From: Fictibacillus phosphorivorans
Lineage (GTDB): Bacteria; Bacillota; Bacilli; Bacillales; Fictibacillaceae
DNA: 64,000 bases
Assembly (NCBI RefSeq): GCF_007673525.1
Contig: NZ_VDZU01000001.1
Coordinates: 3,383,911-3,447,910 of the forward strand
Reading direction: 5' to 3'
The notes below the pieces were generated by a model, which saw only the letters and a list, made by a program, of their open reading frames with translations, was not told the DNA's origin and ran no database searches. The position numbers and the translations under genes are program-made. The number at the start of each line of letters is the position of its first letter. The stretch's first letter is position 1. Below are positions 42,138 through 51,253 of the stretch, in pieces.

Positions 42138-43619
42138 ATGGATACAACAAAAGTAGAAGTTCCTATAAACAAAGATCTACGAGCAAATGATGAATATATG
42201 CGTAACCTCTATAAAAACTGTGATGATATTAAGATCAGACACTTTCAATTTGGTTCAGATTATAAACAAGAAGCTCTTGTTGTACATTGTGATTCTCTCG
42301 TTCAAGAAGAAAAATCTAACCTGCTTCACCAGGTACTAAAGGATATGCCTGATTTTGAGGCAGCCCTTTCACTTGCTGTTTCTGTTCAACAGATAAAAGT
42401 GTTTTTTGAGAATAAAGGCGTCTCATCAAGGCCCGTCATGCTACTAAAAAACTACAATGAATTAAATGCCAACATCGTAAATGGTCATATTGTTTTGCTT
42501 TTTGACAAATGGGATTTAGCTCTGAGCTTTGATGCTTCTTCTGTAGAGAAGAGAAGTGTTGCAGAACCACAGAACGAGGTAGTCGTTGTAGGACCTCGAG
42601 AAGGAACGATAGAAAACCTGCAAAAGAACCTTGGCTTGATTCGTTCAAGGTTAAAGACACCCGATCTTAAGTTTATTTTCAAACAGACAGATAGCAAGTC
42701 CAACACAAAATTTGTTTACGGCTATTTAGATGGAACCGTAAAAAAAGAGATGCTTGAAGAGTTTGAATCGAGAATCAACAAGATTAAAAACGAAGAAATT
42801 CTAGAAACTTCTTATATTGCTGAATTGATTGAAGAGTCGTCCGTTACTCCGTTCCCTCAATATCGATTTACCGAAAGACCTGATGTTGCTTCAGCCTCGT
42901 TGTTAGAAGGTAAGATCATTATCTTAATGGAAGGAACAGGCACGATCGTTATCTGTCCCGGATTGTTTAATGAATTTTTCCAATCCGCTTCGGATTATTA
43001 TCAACGATCTGTATTTTCATCAATCATCAGGTTGGTACGATTTGTGGGGTTTATTTTGAGCCTGGCTTTACCTAGCATTTATATCGCTTTGACTACTTTT
43101 CATTCTGAATTAATACCGACCGTACTACTGATCGCTCTTTTGGATACACGGGAAGGGATACCCTTTCCTGCAATCATAGAAGCTTTGATCATGCTATTTT
43201 TTTTCGAACTCTTACAAGAAGCAGGTGTCCGGCTGCCCAAACCCATTGGGTCTACCGTAAGTATCGTTGGAGCATTGATAATCGGAGAAGCGTCTATTAA
43301 CGCTGGTCTCGCATCACCGATCATGATCGTTGTTATTGGATTAACGGGAATCGCTTCCTTTTCTATCCCGTATTATGATTTTGGATTCGCTGCACGTTTA
43401 TTGCGAATACCCTTAATGTTTCTTGCAGCCATTATGGGAGGCTTCGGTTTATTTTTAGGATTTATTCTTATCTTCCTCCATCTTTCCAAGTTGCATGTTA
43501 TGAAAGAACCTTATCTTGGTACGTTTACTCTTAACAGCACCTCGTTGCTTAAAGACGGATTCTTCCGTTTGTCCCTAAAAAAGTTATTAAAACATCGAAG
43601 TACAGGAAAAAACGTTTAA
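42138..43619 (+). CDS. Germinant receptor A subunit (GerA/GerKA family)
   Basis: 493-aa spore inner-membrane protein of a nutrient germinant receptor. A soluble N-terminal two-thirds precedes a membrane domain of about five helices (from LVRFVGFILSLALPSIYIAL near 300). EVVVVGPREGTIENLQKNLGLIR, RPDVASASLLEGKIIILMEG and EALIMLFFFELLQEAGVRLP are signatures of the family. First gene of an A-C-D-B operon. I start at the ATG at 42138 (AGGTG upstream) and not the unsupported ATG at 42117. Confidence 0.92.
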   Translation: MDTTKVEVPINKDLRANDEYMRNLYKNCDDIKIRHFQFGSDYKQEALVVHCDSLVQEEKSNLLHQVLKDMPDFEAALSLAVSVQQIKVFFENKGVSSRPVMLLKNYNELNANIVNGHIVLLFDKWDLALSFDASSVEKRSVAEPQNEVVVVGPREGTIENLQKNLGLIRSRLKTPDLKFIFKQTDSKSNTKFVYGYLDGTVKKEMLEEFESRINKIKNEEILETSYIAELIEESSVTPFPQYRFTERPDVASASLLEGKIIILMEGTGTIVICPGLFNEFFQSASDYYQRSVFSSIIRLVRFVGFILSLALPSIYIALTTFHSELIPTVLLIALLDTREGIPFPAIIEALIMLFFFELLQEAGVRLPKPIGSTVSIVGALIIGEASINAGLASPIMIVVIGLTGIASFSIPYYDFGFAARLLRIPLMFLAAIMGGFGLFLGFILIFLHLSKLHVMKEPYLGTFTLNSTSLLKDGFFRLSLKKLLKHRSTGKNV

Positions 43620-43650
43620 GGCGATTACATATTAAAAGGTGGGGTTTACT

Positions 43651-44796
43651 TTGCAGAAGCTAATCAAATACATCGTTGCCTCCTCCCTCCTTTTTTTATC
43701 AGGCTGCTGGGATCATGCAGAACTCACTGAATATGTTTTTGTTCAATCTCTTGCGATCGATCAAAAAAAAGATGGAAGAATTAAACTTACCACTCAATTC
43801 TATAAGCCTGCTCCAAAGATTGCGTCAGCAGGCGGTGGTGGTGAATCTTATTTCGAGCTTGAAACGGAAGCAAAATCCGTTTTTGATGCTATAAGAGATG
43901 TGACCATCCATTTAGGTAGAAAAGCTAACTGGGGACATGTCCGATTTATTGTGATTAGTGAAAAAGTCGCTAGAAAACAAAATCTCGGATCCGTTCTTGA
44001 CTTCTTTTACCGAGATCATGAACCAAGACTTTTAACTGGAGTTGCGGTTACAGAGGGGACCGCCTCTGACTACATCAAAATAAAGCCACATGTCGAAAAC
44101 ACAGTAAGTGAACAGTTAAATGAGGTAACGAAAACCGGAAGTAAATTCAGTGCCAAAACCTACCCCGCTAATTTATTTTCGATTGGAAAGCAGCTTCATA
44201 GCGAGGTAGATACGGTATATGCTCCTTTTCTAAGAAAGGAAAAAGAAAGAGAAAAAAGCATCTTTGTCGATGGTTTATCTATCTTTAAAGGCGGAAAACT
44301 GAAGACGATTATTTCAAACAAAGAAACGAAGTCACTTATGATGGCTCTTAATGATTTTCAGTATGGAATTATCGGTATCACTTGTAAGGGAAGTAAACTG
44401 CAAGAATCATTTGAGATCACAGAATCTCACACAAATTCATCTCTTGAGATAAAAGAAGGTGTTGTTCATTACTCCCTTCAACCAAAGCTTCAAGCTAGCA
44501 TAGGAGAATTGGAATGTTCGACTATTGAAACGAAACAACAATTAGAAGTTCTTCATAAAAAATTAGAAAAACAAGTGAATAGTAACATGATGGTTTTATT
44601 AAAACAATCACAAAAAAAGAATATCGACATTATCGGATTGGGAAATCATATCTATCGCTCGAACTCGAAAGAATGGCAGCGCATAAAAAAAGAAAAGATT
44701 CCTTACTTACAAGACGCTGTTTTCCATGTTGAATCAGAAGTTAACATCTTGAACACTGGTACAGACATAAGCAAACCTTTTCACAAAAAATATTAG
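43651..44796 (+). CDS. Germinant receptor C subunit lipoprotein (GerAC family)
   Basis: 381-aa lipoprotein. The signal peptide ends in the lipobox LSGCWD, with the CWD typical of Ger(x)C. YVFVQSLAIDQKKDG, HLGRKANWGHVRFIVISE and the C-terminal domain (from about 215) follow the GerBC fold. The start is a TTG at 43651 with AAAGGTGGGG 6 bp upstream. C follows A directly, before D and B, which is not the usual A-B-C order. Confidence 0.9.
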   Translation: MQKLIKYIVASSLLFLSGCWDHAELTEYVFVQSLAIDQKKDGRIKLTTQFYKPAPKIASAGGGGESYFELETEAKSVFDAIRDVTIHLGRKANWGHVRFIVISEKVARKQNLGSVLDFFYRDHEPRLLTGVAVTEGTASDYIKIKPHVENTVSEQLNEVTKTGSKFSAKTYPANLFSIGKQLHSEVDTVYAPFLRKEKEREKSIFVDGLSIFKGGKLKTIISNKETKSLMMALNDFQYGIIGITCKGSKLQESFEITESHTNSSLEIKEGVVHYSLQPKLQASIGELECSTIETKQQLEVLHKKLEKQVNSNMMVLLKQSQKKNIDIIGLGNHIYRSNSKEWQRIKKEKIPYLQDAVFHVESEVNILNTGTDISKPFHKKY

Positions 44797-44813
44797 AACA
44801 ATGAGGAATCACT

Positions 44814-45044
44814 ATGATTGAAAAACTCATTATAGGATGCTTGATCGTACTCTTATACTTCGACTATCAATCGATCAAGCAAGATAATAAGTCCAAAAAA
44901 ATTTATCTCATGCTGTCCATTCCTGCAGGATATATGCTTTATTCTTATCTAACAGGCCGTAACCTACCTAATTTAGATGATGGATTCCAGGTAATCGTTG
45001 GTCCTATGGCTGAAGCGATCACCTCATGGCTGCAAGTAAAATAA
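44814..45044 (+). CDS. Germinant receptor D-type small membrane protein
   Basis: 76-aa protein with two hydrophobic helices (LIIGCLIVLLYFDYQSI and IYLMLSIPAGYMLYSYL) and a short hydrophobic tail. Its size, topology and place inside a ger operon match the small 'D' subunits described for some receptors (for example gerKD in B. subtilis), which modulate germinant sensitivity. The assignment rests on context and topology, not on close sequence similarity. Confidence 0.75.
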   Translation: MIEKLIIGCLIVLLYFDYQSIKQDNKSKKIYLMLSIPAGYMLYSYLTGRNLPNLDDGFQVIVGPMAEAITSWLQVK

Positions 45045-45058
45045 TAAGGAGTACCTTT

Positions 45059-46153
45059 ATGCACACAGGAAAAATTAGTTATTGGCAGATGGCAGTCTTA
45101 TTTCAAGTGTATATGACAGGTTCAGCTCTTATTAATATCCAAGGGCCAATGTTGGCTGCTGCTCATAACAGTGCCTGGTTCGCCATGCTTCTCGCTAACT
45201 TAGTTGGTTTTGTCATCTTATCTCTCGTATTAACGCTTCACAACGAATATCCTGATCAATGTTATGTGAACCAAGTTCGTCTAACAGTCGGAAATGTGAT
45301 GGCATACATAATCATCATTCCGTTGTTCGTAGTCATGTTGTACATCACAGCAAACATTGTATATGGAATGGGGCAATATTTTACGACATCGATGATGAGA
45401 GAAACGCCGCTCTTTATCTTTCATCTACTCATCTTAATCACTTCGAGCTTAACCGCAAAAGCTGGAATCGAAGTGATGGGTCGCATGTTTCATCTATTAA
45501 TGTACATTTTGTTATTCATATTCATCATCATGTTAATTCTGCCTTACAACACGTATGAGATCACCAATCTGCTTCCTTTAGCACCTTTAGGGTTTAAGCC
45601 GATTCTACACGGCGTATATGTGGGTTTTGGATTTCCTTACATGGATGTTCTTTTCTTTGCCATGATCATCTATCTCGTAAAGCAAAAACCTGGCCAGTCT
45701 ATCAATAAATGGCTCTATTTAGGATTATTCATCAATGGAATCGTACTCACACTTACAATTCTCTGTTCGTTGTTAGGCCTTGGCCCTTTAGTGTTTCTCA
45801 AAAAATTCCCTCTACATGTTCTTGCTCAGCTGATCAGTATCGGCGAGATCGTTGAACGTGTAGAAGCGATCTTTGGCATCGCATTAATTCTAGGAACGTA
45901 CATGAAGATTTCTTTATTGCTTTTTATACTTGATCAAGCTCTTTCTACTCTATTTAAAGTAAAAGCTGCACACTTTATTAACATCATCACAGTCGTCGTG
46001 TTCTTACTTTCTCTTACGATGTACAAAAATGAAATTGAATTAGGTGAATCTGGTTCCTTCTTGCAGACACCTGTAACATTTATCTTTGGATTCTTGCCCC
46101 TTTTACTTGTCGTGATTGTGGCTAAAGTGAAGAGAAAGAAAAAAACAGCTTAA
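45059..46153 (+). CDS. Germinant receptor B subunit, permease-like (GerAB family)
   Basis: 364-aa protein with about ten helices of the APC-like GerAB/spore permease fold. ISYWQMAVLFQVYMTGSALI opens it and the PLAPLGFKPILHGVYVGFGF segment is typical. This subunit holds the nutrient-binding site in characterised receptors. I start at the ATG at 45059 with AGGAG 8 bp upstream; the longer frame overlaps the D gene. It closes operon 1 and is followed by a strong terminator. Confidence 0.9.
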   Translation: MHTGKISYWQMAVLFQVYMTGSALINIQGPMLAAAHNSAWFAMLLANLVGFVILSLVLTLHNEYPDQCYVNQVRLTVGNVMAYIIIIPLFVVMLYITANIVYGMGQYFTTSMMRETPLFIFHLLILITSSLTAKAGIEVMGRMFHLLMYILLFIFIIMLILPYNTYEITNLLPLAPLGFKPILHGVYVGFGFPYMDVLFFAMIIYLVKQKPGQSINKWLYLGLFINGIVLTLTILCSLLGLGPLVFLKKFPLHVLAQLISIGEIVERVEAIFGIALILGTYMKISLLLFILDQALSTLFKVKAAHFINIITVVVFLLSLTMYKNEIELGESGSFLQTPVTFIFGFLPLLLVVIVAKVKRKKKTA

Positions 46154-46190
46154 AAAGAAGGCAACCAGAGTGGCTGCCTTCTTTTTTACC
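46150..46190. terminator. Bidirectional terminator between ger operon 1 and ytbD
   Basis: AAAAAGAAGGCA / TGCCTTCTTTTTT is symmetrical and serves both convergent genes. Confidence 0.92.
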
Positions 46191-46191
46191 T

Positions 46192-47400
46192 TTAAATTGT
46201 TCTTTTTTCAAGTGCTGCGCTCCATGCGGTTAAGAGAACCGCACCAAATACCATAACTCCACCAATCCAAGGTGTATGGATGATACCGATCGAGTCAACG
46301 ATCAGTCCTCCAACAGATGCTCCAATCGCGATACCTAGATTAAATGCGGCGATATTAATGGCTGACGCAACATTTACCGCAGATGGTACATATCTTTCAG
46401 CCAGTTTCACAACATAAACTTGTAGACCCGGAACATTCATGAAAGCTAAAAGTCCTAATAAGAAGATAGTAACCGTCCCAGCAATTTTAAAAGGTGCTGT
46501 AAATGTCAAAATCACTAATATTACGGCTTGAACAACGAACATCCAAAACAAAGCTTTGGTCGGATTTTTATCTGCTGCTTTACCACCTATAGTATTTCCG
46601 ATCGCAACAGCAATCCCGTAGCCTAGCAATATCCAGCTAACAGATTTTGGAGCATACCCTGTTACATCTTCTAAGATCGGTGCTAAATACGTAAATGCTA
46701 CAAACGTTCCTCCGTAACCTAGAGCAGTAATCGCAAAAGCTAATAGCAAACGACCATTTTTAATAATTTTAAACTGATCTTTTAAACTTGATGGTGGTGC
46801 TTCTTTTAAATTCTTTGGAACTAAGATCGCACTAGCGATTATGGCAACAACACCTAGTAGGGCCACTGCCCAAAACGTAGCTCTCCATCCAAAGGTTTGT
46901 CCGATAAATGTTCCAAGAGGAACCCCAGTTACCGTTGCAACAGTAAGCCCTGTAAACATAAAGGCGATCGCACTTGCACGTTTGTGTTCAGGTACGAGAT
47001 CCGCAGCGATTGTAGCGCCTATTGAAAAGAACACACCATGAGAAAATGCTGTAATGAACCGCGCGATTAATAGCAGCGTAAAACTTGTTGATATTGCTGC
47101 AACCATGTTACCTGCGATAAAAACGACCATTAACAGAAGTAACAGTGTCTTTCTGTTCATTTTATTCGTTAACGCTGTAAGAACCGGTGCGCCGAATGCG
47201 ACACCCATCGCATATCCAGATATGAGTAATCCTGCGAGGGTGATTGAAATGTTAAGATCTGATGCTAATGAAGATAAAAGTCCTACAGGTACAAACTCAG
47301 TTGTACCAATACCAAATGCCGAAATGGCTAATGCTAATAATGCTGGAAAACCACCTTTTGACTTCGATGTGGTTTCCGTTTGAACGGCTGTTGAATTCAT
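46192..47400 (-). CDS. ytbD: MFS efflux transporter YtbD-like
   Basis: 402-aa, 12-helix DHA1-type transporter of the AraJ/YdhL group. FGIGTTEFVPVGLLSSLA opens TM1, and VGVPLGTFIG-type text (VTGVPLGTFIGQTFGWRA) is the antiporter motif C region. A divergent HxlR regulator with a paired repeat between them reproduces the B. subtilis ytbD/ytcD arrangement. Substrate is unknown; small drugs or purine-like compounds are carried by relatives. Confidence 0.8.
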   Translation of the reverse strand: MNSTAVQTETTSKSKGGFPALLALAISAFGIGTTEFVPVGLLSSLASDLNISITLAGLLISGYAMGVAFGAPVLTALTNKMNRKTLLLLLMVVFIAGNMVAAISTSFTLLLIARFITAFSHGVFFSIGATIAADLVPEHKRASAIAFMFTGLTVATVTGVPLGTFIGQTFGWRATFWAVALLGVVAIIASAILVPKNLKEAPPSSLKDQFKIIKNGRLLLAFAITALGYGGTFVAFTYLAPILEDVTGYAPKSVSWILLGYGIAVAIGNTIGGKAADKNPTKALFWMFVVQAVILVILTFTAPFKIAGTVTIFLLGLLAFMNVPGLQVYVVKLAERYVPSAVNVASAINIAAFNLGIAIGASVGGLIVDSIGIIHTPWIGGVMVFGAVLLTAWSAALEKRTI

Positions 47401-47494
47401 CTATTAATCCCTCCATTAATTTTTTTAGTTGGTGAATGAACTAGTCATTCGGATGACTTAATGCTATTATGAAATATACGCAAACTAAAAGTAA

Positions 47495-47531
47495 GTACGC
47501 ACTTTTAAGTAATGTAGGCACTTTTAAGTAA
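47495..47531. promoter_or_regulatory. Paired direct repeat between ytbD and ytcD
   Basis: GTACGCACTTTTAAGTAA (47495-47512) and GTAGGCACTTTTAAGTAA (47514-47531) differ at one position and are offset by 19 bp. Their location between the divergent transporter and HxlR regulator makes them the likely YtcD operators. Confidence 0.65.
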
Positions 47532-47557
47532 CAATTAAGCGATAGAGGTGATTATGG

Positions 47558-47914
47558 ATGAAAAAATACAATATACCTGTTGAAGCTGCACTTGAAGTGA
47601 TCGGCGGAAAGTGGAAAGTCGTCATACTCTGCCATCTTATAAAAGATAAACGAAGAACCGGTGAGTTGAAGCGATTAATGCCAGGAATCACACAAAAGAT
47701 GCTTACACAACAACTTCGAGAACTAGAAGATGATGGGGTTATCCTTCGCGAAGTATACAATCAGGTTCCACCACGTGTTGAATATTCTCTAACCGATTAC
47801 GGTTGGTCGTTAAAAGGGATTTTAGATTCACTCTGCGCTTGGGGTGAGCAACATATCGAGAAGACTTATCCGAATAAAGATGATGTTTTAGTTCAAACAG
47901 AGGAACTAGTATAA
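47558..47914 (+). CDS. ytcD: HxlR-family transcriptional regulator YtcD-like
   Basis: 118-aa winged-helix regulator. ALEVIGGKWKVVILCHLI, LKRLMPGITQKMLTQQLREL (recognition helix) and VPPRVEYSLTDYGWSL (wing) are canonical. No conserved redox Cys beyond CHL is apparent. GAGGTG lies 7 bp before the ATG. It is transcribed away from ytbD and probably represses both genes until an electrophile or drug is sensed. Confidence 0.88.
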   Translation: MKKYNIPVEAALEVIGGKWKVVILCHLIKDKRRTGELKRLMPGITQKMLTQQLRELEDDGVILREVYNQVPPRVEYSLTDYGWSLKGILDSLCAWGEQHIEKTYPNKDDVLVQTEELV

Positions 47915-47919
47915 ATTTA

Positions 47920-47955
47920 GAGAAATGGCAGCCATCATTGGCTGTCATTTTTAGT
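47920..47955 (+). terminator. Terminator of ytcD
   Basis: TGGCAGCC / GGCTGTCA stem followed by TTTTTAGTTTT. Confidence 0.8.
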
Positions 47956-48034
47956 TTTAATTACAAAATAATATTCTTTAATAATTTTTAATACATTGTT
48001 AAAAGGAATGAACGTTCATTTAGGGGGACTTGTG

Positions 48035-49495
48035 ATGAATTCAAACCGTTTAACAGTTGAGAGAATGCTGGATATTATACAGAACGGTTTACCCATGACA
48101 AGCTCTCCAAAAAGGATGATTGTCGTTGGTGCAGGAATGGCCGGGCTTGTTGCAGCCACACTTTTAAAGAACGCTGGACACGAGGTCATACTTCTAGAGT
48201 CTACTCACAGAGTTGGCGGACGTATTTACACAGTCAGATCACCTTTTACCCACGGTAACTATTACGAAGCAGGTGCGATGCGAATTCCTGAGATGCATAA
48301 ACTTGTTTTAGCATATATCGAGAAGTACAACCTAGAGATTAATGAATTCGTAAACAGCAATCCTCATGACCTTCTTTTAGTCAATGGCATTCGGACCACC
48401 TATAATGCTTATGAGAAAAATCCTGATATCTTAGGATTTCCAGTCTTAGAAAATGAAAAAGGAAAAACGGCTGAAGAGCTGATTGCTTATGCTCTTCAGC
48501 CGATTGCAGATTTCATAGATCGTGATCCTGATAATAACTGGCCGATCATCATTCAGAACTTTCAACAGTACTCCCTTGATAACTATCTACGTAACAACCC
48601 TTACGGAAGATCTTTATCAGCTGGAGCTATAGATATGATTAAAGTACTCCTGTCACTAGAGGGGCTTCCGGAGCTCTCTCTTTTAGAGATGCTTCGAGAT
48701 ATTTTAATCATCTTTAAAAAACCTCCACTCAAATATTTTGAAGTAACAGGCGGCTACGATCAGCTGCCTCGTGCTTTTCTTCAAGAACTACGGCATCATA
48801 TCTATTTTGGGCAGAAGCTAACTCGCCTTGTGCAGACAGAGTCTACCGTTAAACTATATACAGAAAGTCCTCAAACACTACATCGTTTTTCATTTGAAGC
48901 AGACAAAGTTTTAATTACCTTGCCTTATTCCGTTCTTAATTTTGTGGATTTTGAACCATACGATTCGCTCTCCTATTTAAAAAGAAAAGCGATTCGGGAA
49001 CTTCATTATGTACCCTCGATCAAGATTGGACTTGAATTTAAACATCGTTTTTGGGAAAAAAATGGCCTTTCTGGTGGAAAAACTGTCACTGATCAAGCAA
49101 CACGTTTCACTCATTATCCGAGTCGTATCCGTCAAGACATCCCATCAGGTGTCGTGATTGGAAGTTATACGTGGGAAGATGATACGTTTCCTTGGAGAAG
49201 TTCGTCAAATGAGATGAAAATTAAAGAAACATTAAAATATCTCGCACAGTTTCACGGCGATCACATCTATCAACATTTTGTTACAGGGTTTAGCCATGAT
49301 TGGTCAACGGATCCGAATGCAGGTGGATGCTTTACGATGTTTAAGCCCTACCAAGAATTAGAGTTATTTGAAGCGATTAAAGCTCCGGAGGGAAGACTGC
49401 ATTTTGCAGGGGAACATACAACACTCAAGCATGGATGGGTGGAAGGAGCCGTGGAGTCAGGAGTCAGAGCTGCGATCGAGATGAACACCATTTAG
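48035..49495 (+). CDS. Flavin monoamine oxidase family protein (YobN-like)
   Basis: 486-aa FAD-dependent amine or amino-acid oxidase. The dinucleotide site is MIVVGAGMAGLVAATLLKNA, then VGGRIYTVRSPF, YEAGAMRIPE, and the C-terminal FAD motif LHFAGEHTTLKHGWVEGAVESG. It resembles B. subtilis YobN and L-amino-acid oxidases. No signal peptide is seen. The ATG at 48035 has AGGGGGA 8 bp upstream. The reaction would yield an imine, hydrogen peroxide and ammonia, but the substrate is unknown. Confidence 0.87.
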   Translation: MNSNRLTVERMLDIIQNGLPMTSSPKRMIVVGAGMAGLVAATLLKNAGHEVILLESTHRVGGRIYTVRSPFTHGNYYEAGAMRIPEMHKLVLAYIEKYNLEINEFVNSNPHDLLLVNGIRTTYNAYEKNPDILGFPVLENEKGKTAEELIAYALQPIADFIDRDPDNNWPIIIQNFQQYSLDNYLRNNPYGRSLSAGAIDMIKVLLSLEGLPELSLLEMLRDILIIFKKPPLKYFEVTGGYDQLPRAFLQELRHHIYFGQKLTRLVQTESTVKLYTESPQTLHRFSFEADKVLITLPYSVLNFVDFEPYDSLSYLKRKAIRELHYVPSIKIGLEFKHRFWEKNGLSGGKTVTDQATRFTHYPSRIRQDIPSGVVIGSYTWEDDTFPWRSSSNEMKIKETLKYLAQFHGDHIYQHFVTGFSHDWSTDPNAGGCFTMFKPYQELELFEAIKAPEGRLHFAGEHTTLKHGWVEGAVESGVRAAIEMNTI

Positions 49496-49515
49496 CCGAT
49501 CAATATGTACACAAA

Positions 49516-49552
49516 AACGAGCTGATTTCATGTGAAATCGGCTCGTTTTTTA
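49516..49552 (+). terminator. Terminator of the amine oxidase gene
   Basis: AACGAGCTGATTTC / GAAATCGGCTCGTT followed by TTTTTT. Confidence 0.92.
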
Positions 49553-49561
49553 AACAAATGT

Positions 49562-50080
49562 TTAATTTTTTGATAAGTATCTCTCTACGATGATGTTACG
49601 ATGGTGCATTTCGTGACCAGCTATAATCATCATTAGGGCACGAGTGCTAACCGGATGACCATTTGCTGTTCCTTTCCTTTCTAAAGCCATTTTGCTCAAA
49701 CTCTTAATAAGCTGGATTGTCGCCAAGCGTACTGATACATAATGTTCTATTAAATCTCTTACCGGAATATCATCAAAGCCAGCTTCCTCTACATAAGCAT
49801 TTTCATCATATCCAGGAAGTGAGCTTGTTTCCCCTCGTGCGATCGATAATAAACGATAGCTCATGATTCTCTCCGTATCGGTTATATGACCAACCACTTC
49901 TTTTACGCTCCACTTCCCTGTTGCATATCGGTAGGAAAGCTGCTCATCATCTAACTTGCTAACGATTCCCACTGTTTCTTTCATTTGATCTGTTAATACT
50001 TGAATGATATCCCCTTCAGGTACTAAGCTTACATAAGTTTGATAATACTGTGCGTACTCTTCCCCTGATATCTTCTCCAT
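49562..50080 (-). CDS. DinB-fold (YfiT/DinB_2) metal-binding protein
   Basis: 172-aa four-helix bundle of the DinB superfamily, the fold used by thiol transferases such as bacillithiol S-transferase. The three metal-binding His positions are visible in VVGHITDTER and IIAGHEMHHRNII. RYATGKWSVKEVVGHI is the usual helix 2 text. Activity cannot be told; damage inducibility is not implied by the name. It is monocistronic. Confidence 0.88.
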   Translation of the reverse strand: MEKISGEEYAQYYQTYVSLVPEGDIIQVLTDQMKETVGIVSKLDDEQLSYRYATGKWSVKEVVGHITDTERIMSYRLLSIARGETSSLPGYDENAYVEEAGFDDIPVRDLIEHYVSVRLATIQLIKSLSKMALERKGTANGHPVSTRALMMIIAGHEMHHRNIIVERYLSKN

Positions 50081-50497
50081 ATAAATTCATTCCTCTCTTA
50101 TGTATAAGGTATAATGATATTCTTCTACTAATGCTACTTTAAAACAAGGTTTTAATCTCTTTTATGAAGGAAGACCTATTCCTTTAAAAACTTTATGGTC
50201 ACTCTTAACCACTATTGAAATTATAGAGAAATAGTCTAACATACACGCTTTTTTATACTTTTTTCATACCATATAAAAAGTTTATACAATCGATGTATTA
50301 TAGATAAAACCGAAATTCTCTCTTTCATAAAATTTATGATGAACACACAAGGATTGAACCTTTATTTGATGGTGTCGATGCTTTTTTTTTCCATTGAGAG
50401 CAAAACACTACTTTCAATCGAATTATCTGGTATAAAATAAACATATTCACCGAAGTAACCGACAAAATACGTATGAACTATAAAAAGGGGTATAAGT
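50081..50497. other. 417-bp gap between DinB-fold gene and ribA2
   Basis: AT-rich. I see an AT hairpin ACTTTTTTCATACCATATAAAAAGT (in two arms, about 50257-50282) and a possible TATAAA -10 near 50431, but no convincing -35. Importantly I find none of the conserved FMN riboswitch blocks, so the ribA2-ribD operon behind it is not under the same RNA control as ribE-ribBA-ribH. Confidence 0.5.
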
Positions 50498-51253
50498 ATG
50501 TTACAAAGTAAAAACTTAAAACAAAAAGTTCTTTCCATACTTGAAGATAAAATACAACTTATAAAAAAAGACGAAGGTGCGATTTATTTAGTTGGTCCCA
50601 TTCGTCTGCCTGTTAATCTTTATGGAGATACCGTTGTTTTCAACTGGTACTGTTGGCTTGAAGGCTGTGAACAGACCGAAAACTTTGAAGAAGTAATCGA
50701 CAAGCTATCCTCTGCAAACCTGGCTGAATATCAACAGTCCAGTGTTTTAGTTTATGGTGACTTTGCTTACAATGATGAGGCACTAATTCGTATGCACTCC
50801 ATCTGTCACACAGGCGATATTTTTGGCAGCAAACGATGTGACTGCGGATACCAGTTAAAGCAGTCGATGAAAATGATTGTAGAACATGGGACAGGTGCAC
50901 TCTTTTATTTAGCAAACCATGAGGGCCGTGGTATTGGTCTATTTAGTAAGGCGATGGCTTACCTTCTTCAGGAAAGTGGACAAGATACCGTAGAGGCGAA
51001 CGAGAGTCTTGGATTTGTAGATGATTCTAGAAATTACGAAGACGCTATTGAAGTATTAAAAGCATTACGTTCAAAGCCAGTTACACTCATTACTAACAAC
51101 CCGAAAAAATTAGAAGCACTTCATCAAGCTGGTCTTTCTGTTACAGCACGTGCTCCGATCTGGGGAGACGTTTCTGAATACAACGAGAAGTATCTTCAAA
51201 CCAAGATTAAGCGATCTGGTCATCTAGATGAAGGAGTATTCACGAATGAGTAG
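50498..51253 (+). CDS. ribA: Stand-alone, divergent GTP cyclohydrolase II
   Basis: 251-aa homologue of the C-terminal half of RibBA. The zinc site HSICHTGDIFGSKRCDCGY is intact, as are EGRGIGLFSKAMAY, GQDTVEANESLGF and LITNNPKK. The segment before EGRGIGL reads YLANH in place of the usual YMRQ, so a normally conserved Arg-Gln pair is lost, and the N-terminal 75 residues are unlike RibBA. It may make the normal riboflavin intermediate or a variant product. It overlaps ribD by 8 bp. Confidence 0.88.
   Translation: MLQSKNLKQKVLSILEDKIQLIKKDEGAIYLVGPIRLPVNLYGDTVVFNWYCWLEGCEQTENFEEVIDKLSSANLAEYQQSSVLVYGDFAYNDEALIRMHSICHTGDIFGSKRCDCGYQLKQSMKMIVEHGTGALFYLANHEGRGIGLFSKAMAYLLQESGQDTVEANESLGFVDDSRNYEDAIEVLKALRSKPVTLITNNPKKLEALHQAGLSVTARAPIWGDVSEYNEKYLQTKIKRSGHLDEGVFTNE

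Noticed and set aside
50081..50497. FMN riboswitch upstream of ribA2
   Set aside because: None of the conserved RFN blocks that are obvious at 36785-36936 occur on either strand here.
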